Shown here: positions 36,370 to 38,112 of the stretch, in pieces
Position numbering within the stretch: the stretch's first letter is position 1
Layout of the letters: every line of letters starts with the position of its first letter
Notes under the pieces: generated by a model
Database searches by the model: none
What the model saw: only the letters and a program-made list of their open reading frames with translations
What the model was told of the DNA's origin: nothing
Assembly (NCBI GenBank): GCA_017435305.1
Contig: JAFSFH010000015.1
Location: 1-38,112 of the forward strand
Reading direction: 5' to 3'
DNA: 38,112 bases
Source of the DNA: Clostridia bacterium
Lineage (GTDB): Bacteria > Bacillota_A > Clostridia > Oscillospirales > Acutalibacteraceae
Position numbers and translations under genes: made by a program

Positions 36370-36403
36370 ACCACCCCGCGGAATACTCCCGCGGGGTGGT
36401 TTT
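36370..36403 (+). terminator. Terminator of the BspA-like gene
   Basis: A perfect 12-bp GC-rich stem (36370-36381 with 36389-36400), a 7-nt loop and a short T run. Confidence 0.9.
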
Positions 36404-36410
36404 CTTGTAA

Positions 36411-36516
36411 GTGAACCCCCGGCTGTGCCCGGGGTTCCGTATAGCTTTCAGCGTTCCATAGCCTCCCTTGTGTAAAGGGAGGTGGCATTTGCGAAGCAAA
36501 TGACGGAGGGATTGTC
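36411..36516. repeat. Palindrome-rich intergenic repeat element
   Basis: It contains three hairpins: AACCCCCGG / CCGGGGTT (36414-36436, one bulge), CCTCCCTT / AAGGGAGG (36462-36469 and 36475-36482) and CATTTGC-GAA-GCAAATG (36486-36502). I recall closely similar sequence as an abundant intergenic repeat in Faecalibacterium-like genomes; not verified here. Small frames across it are not genes. Confidence 0.75.
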
Positions 36517-36678
36517 AAAATTTATGTTCTTTTTATAAGAATCCCCCAGTCCTCGCATTCACTCGGACAGCCCCCTTTAGGCAAGGGGGCCTTGGTTTTG
36601 TGCGGTTGTTCGTATGCAAGTGTCAGTTGCTTCACACACACTTGTGTGTTGCCAGTAACATAGGGCTTTGCCCGCATA
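36517..36678. repeat. 162-bp dispersed intergenic repeat, copy 2
   Basis: It matches 1-162 with one substitution and in the same orientation. Here it is directly preceded by the palindrome-rich element (36411-36516) and followed by a hairpin terminator, so it sits in a mosaic of repeat units. TTTTCTTGTAAGTGAA occurs on both sides of the cluster (near 36400 and near 36708). Confidence 0.92.
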
Positions 36679-36683
36679 TGGAA

Positions 36684-36710
36684 AACCCCCGGCTTAGCCG
36701 GGGGATTTTT
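36684..36710 (+). terminator. Hairpin with T run inside the repeat cluster
   Basis: AACCCCCGGC-TTA-GCCGGGGG followed by ATTTTT. It could insulate the LuxR-type gene from upstream transcription. Its loop and flanks resemble the hairpin at 36414-36436. Confidence 0.7.
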
Positions 36711-36779
36711 CTTGTAAGTGAAAACCATGGCGGTGTCATGCGCCGCGACGCTATCAAAAAAATGATTAAAAGCCATCTC

Positions 36780-36808
36780 TTGATTTCTGTCGGTTAATAT
36801 GGTATATT
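36780..36808 (+). promoter_or_regulatory. Promoter of the 7TM-LuxR gene
   Basis: TTGATT (36780-36785) and TATATT (36803-36808) with a 17-bp spacer. GGAGGG at 36831-36836 is the ribosome binding site. Confidence 0.65.
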
Positions 36809-36842
36809 GTTGTTATCATTATCGGAGAGGGGAGGGAACCCG

Positions 36843-37721
36843 ATGTCGGTCGTGTACTCAATCACCGCCACCGTGGCGCTGTTGCTGTTGATAGCGTACG
36901 TTGTGCTGGTGAAGAAGAAACAGCCCTGGATGCTGTTTCTGTTCTGCTGTGTGCCGGTGATCAATCTGGGCTATCTGCTGCTGTCCCTGGCGCAGACCAA
37001 GACCTTTGCGCTGGTTGCCAACGGTGTGGTGTATCTGGGCTCGGTGTTCCTCTCGCTGTGTATGTATATGGTGATCCTGCAGCTGTGCGGGTGCGCCTAT
37101 CGGCGATGGTTGCCCATCGCGCTGACCGCCTTGGCGTTGGTGATGTTTGCCGTCGTGTGCAGTCCTTGGTATTACGACTATGCCGCCACCGGCTTTACCG
37201 CGGCGGACGGTCTGATCAAGGTGTACGGCCCCCTCCACAACGTGTACGCCCTGTATCTCGCCGGATACTTTGTGGCGATGATTGCAGCGATCGTTCGCTC
37301 AGTGAGGGTACGGCAGATAGATTCGTACAAATATGCGGTGCTGATGGCGGGTATCGTATTGGGTAATATCGCCTTTTGGCTGGTGGAGAAATTCATCGAA
37401 TGGGATTTTGAATTCCTGGCGGTTTCCTATCTGTTCAGCGAGGTGGTCTTGCTGGGCCTGTATTGGATGATGCAGGACTACGTCCACGTGTCCACCCTGG
37501 TGCAGGAGGATCGGGCGGCGGTGCTGATGGAGCGCCTGCCGGAGGGGGTCACCCTCCACCCCCGTGAGGAGGAGGTTCTGCGCGCCATTCTGGACAATAA
37601 AAAGCGCAAGGATATTGCCGAGGAGCTGAATCTGTCGGAGAACACCGTCAAGACCTACACCCGTAATCTCTATAAAAAGCTGGGAGTCAGTAATCGGGAC
37701 GAACTGTATGAACTGGTGTAA
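36843..37721 (+). CDS. Seven-TM sensor fused to a LuxR-type DNA-binding domain
   Basis: A 292-residue membrane-bound transcription regulator. ATG 36843 follows GGAGGGAACCCG; the frame from 36807 has no site. Seven hydrophobic helices (about 3-21, 28-48, 53-80, 84-104, 132-156, 164-187, 191-211) form a domain resembling the 7TM sensor of histidine kinases (YYDY...GLIKVYGPLHNVYALYL). A short linker leads to a LuxR helix-turn-helix at ~236-292 (LHPREEEVLRAIL, KRKDIAEELNLSENTVKTYT, RNLYKKLGVSNRDEL). No kinase or receiver domain is present, so it would act as a one-component system at the membrane. The intergenic palindromes immediately downstream are candidate binding sites. Confidence 0.9.
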   Translation: MSVVYSITATVALLLLIAYVVLVKKKQPWMLFLFCCVPVINLGYLLLSLAQTKTFALVANGVVYLGSVFLSLCMYMVILQLCGCAYRRWLPIALTALALVMFAVVCSPWYYDYAATGFTAADGLIKVYGPLHNVYALYLAGYFVAMIAAIVRSVRVRQIDSYKYAVLMAGIVLGNIAFWLVEKFIEWDFEFLAVSYLFSEVVLLGLYWMMQDYVHVSTLVQEDRAAVLMERLPEGVTLHPREEEVLRAILDNKKRKDIAEELNLSENTVKTYTRNLYKKLGVSNRDELYELV

Positions 37722-37729
37722 TAATCACC

Positions 37730-37761
37730 AAAAAGCCTGTGGCGTGAGCCACAGGCTTTTT
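37730..37761. terminator. Terminator of the 7TM-LuxR gene
   Basis: A perfect 14-bp stem (37730-37743 with 37748-37761) on a GTGA loop, with A and T runs on both sides. Confidence 0.95.
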
Positions 37762-37775
37762 ACTTTTTGCAAAAA

Positions 37776-37847
37776 TTCACCCCTCCTTCACCCCTGCTTT
37801 CACCATTTTCACCCCTCAGGGGTGATAGAAAGAAAAGCAGGGGTGAT
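37776..37847. promoter_or_regulatory. Nested TTCACCCCT palindrome array upstream of an Ig-like protein gene
   Basis: TTCACCCCT occurs at 37776-37784, 37787-37795 and 37808-37816, with a degenerate copy at 37799-37807. The inverted form AGGGGTGAT occurs at 37818-37826 and 37839-37847. The inner pair (37808-37826) and the outer pair (TCACCCCTGCTTT 37788-37800, AAAGCAGGGGTGA 37834-37846) share one exact centre at 37817. The arms are 21 bp apart on each side, about two helical turns. It lies just upstream of a -10 box, as expected for activator binding. Confidence 0.85.
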
Positions 37848-37848
37848 T

Positions 37849-37854
37849 TATAAT
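37849..37854 (+). promoter_or_regulatory. -10 box of the terminal Ig-like protein gene
   Basis: A perfect TATAAT at 37849-37854. The position 17 bp upstream reads TAGAAA, not a -35 box, so the promoter probably depends on the factor bound at 37776-37847. GGAGGAA at 37891-37897 is the ribosome binding site. Confidence 0.7.
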
Positions 37855-37902
37855 TATGGTGTAGAAATATACCACGCGCGTTTTAATAAAGGAGGAATTT
37901 GT

Positions 37903-38112
37903 ATGAAACGTTGCACGAAACTGTTGAGTGTTCTGCTGGCGCTGTTGATGCTGGTGAGTGTCCTGCCGCTGTCGGTATCGGCGGCTGCGCTGAAGATCAC
38001 CACCCAGCCCAAGACCAGCTACACGGCGTACGGCGCCACCGCCAAGGCCACCGTCAAGGCCAGCGGTGACGGACTGAAGTACACCTGGTACGTTAAGAAT
38101 GCCGGTGCTTCC
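37903..38112 (+). CDS. Secreted Ig-like domain protein, truncated by the window end
   Basis: Seventy codons are visible, beginning at ATG 37903 after GGAGGAATTTGT. A clear signal peptide (MKRCTKLLSVLLALLMLVSV... ending VSA) is followed at once by an Ig-like domain: ITTQPKTSYTAYGATAKATV, then GDGLKYTWYVKNAG. This is the same domain as in the C-termini of the proteins encoded at 211-2469 and 7019-11467, but here it is N-terminal. The rest of the protein lies outside the window. Confidence 0.9.
   Translation, partial: MKRCTKLLSVLLALLMLVSVLPLSVSAAALKITTQPKTSYTAYGATAKATVKASGDGLKYTWYVKNAGAS

Noticed and set aside
36288..36518. Small minus-strand frame over the palindrome-rich repeat
   Set aside because: It translates intergenic repeat sequence, a common source of false gene calls. 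The same holds for the frames at 36522-36776 and 36600-36797.

Overview
The window looks like the chromosome of a gut-type Clostridia bacterium, most likely Oscillospiraceae/Oscillospirales. This is an inference from moderately high GC, strong AGGAGG-type ribosome binding sites, secreted proteins with CDxxCNxCG repeats, a BspA-like leucine-rich-repeat protein, DUF5696 and YIP1 genes next to sugar permeases, and intergenic repeat elements of a type I associate with that family. No rRNA, tRNA, CRISPR array, phage or transposase gene was seen.

Layout. (1) 1-2469: one copy of a 162-bp intergenic repeat, then a minus-strand gene for a secreted protein with 20 Cys-rich repeats and three Ig-like domains. 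(2) 2573-6791: glyA behind a near-perfect promoter, then an overlapping pair, nagA and a ROK-like kinase gene, for amino-sugar metabolism. (3) 6833-12943: a very large secreted metallophosphoesterase/LamG/Ig-like protein with a codon usage typical of high expression, and a membrane-anchored Thr-rich surface protein. (4) 13031-29162: an AraC regulator followed by ten genes with only 3-37 bp between them. They encode two solute-binding proteins, two permease pairs, an NHL-propeller/TPR/YIP1 membrane protein, a DUF5696 protein, a six-hairpin-like lipoprotein and a DUF4434-like TIM-barrel protein, and end at a shared bidirectional terminator. (5) 29188-32778, minus strand: an N-acylglucosamine 2-epimerase gene, preceded by a three-gene unit of HTH protein, zinc-ribbon/TM/LRR-like protein and a protein kinase with degenerate N-lobe motifs. 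(6) 32915-36361: a divergent BspA-like giant LRR protein. A palindromic operator candidate lies between it and the HTH gene. (7) 36370-36710: a repeat cluster with the second copy of the 162-bp element. (8) 36843-38112: a seven-TM LuxR-type regulator, then an elaborate nested palindrome in front of a truncated gene for another secreted Ig-like protein.

How the parts may work together. The AraC operon looks like a glycan or oligosaccharide acquisition locus: surface binding, trimming, two import channels without their own ATPase, and an intracellular barrel protein. The epimerase, NagA and the ROK protein suggest that N-acetylated amino sugars feed central metabolism. The most system-like unknown is the HTH / membrane zinc-ribbon-LRR / kinase unit facing the BspA adhesin across an apparent shared operator: a possible surface-sensing circuit. 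The second candidate is the 7TM-LuxR regulator paired with the nested TTCACCCCT palindrome upstream of the last gene. All functional statements come from reading motifs; no database search was run.
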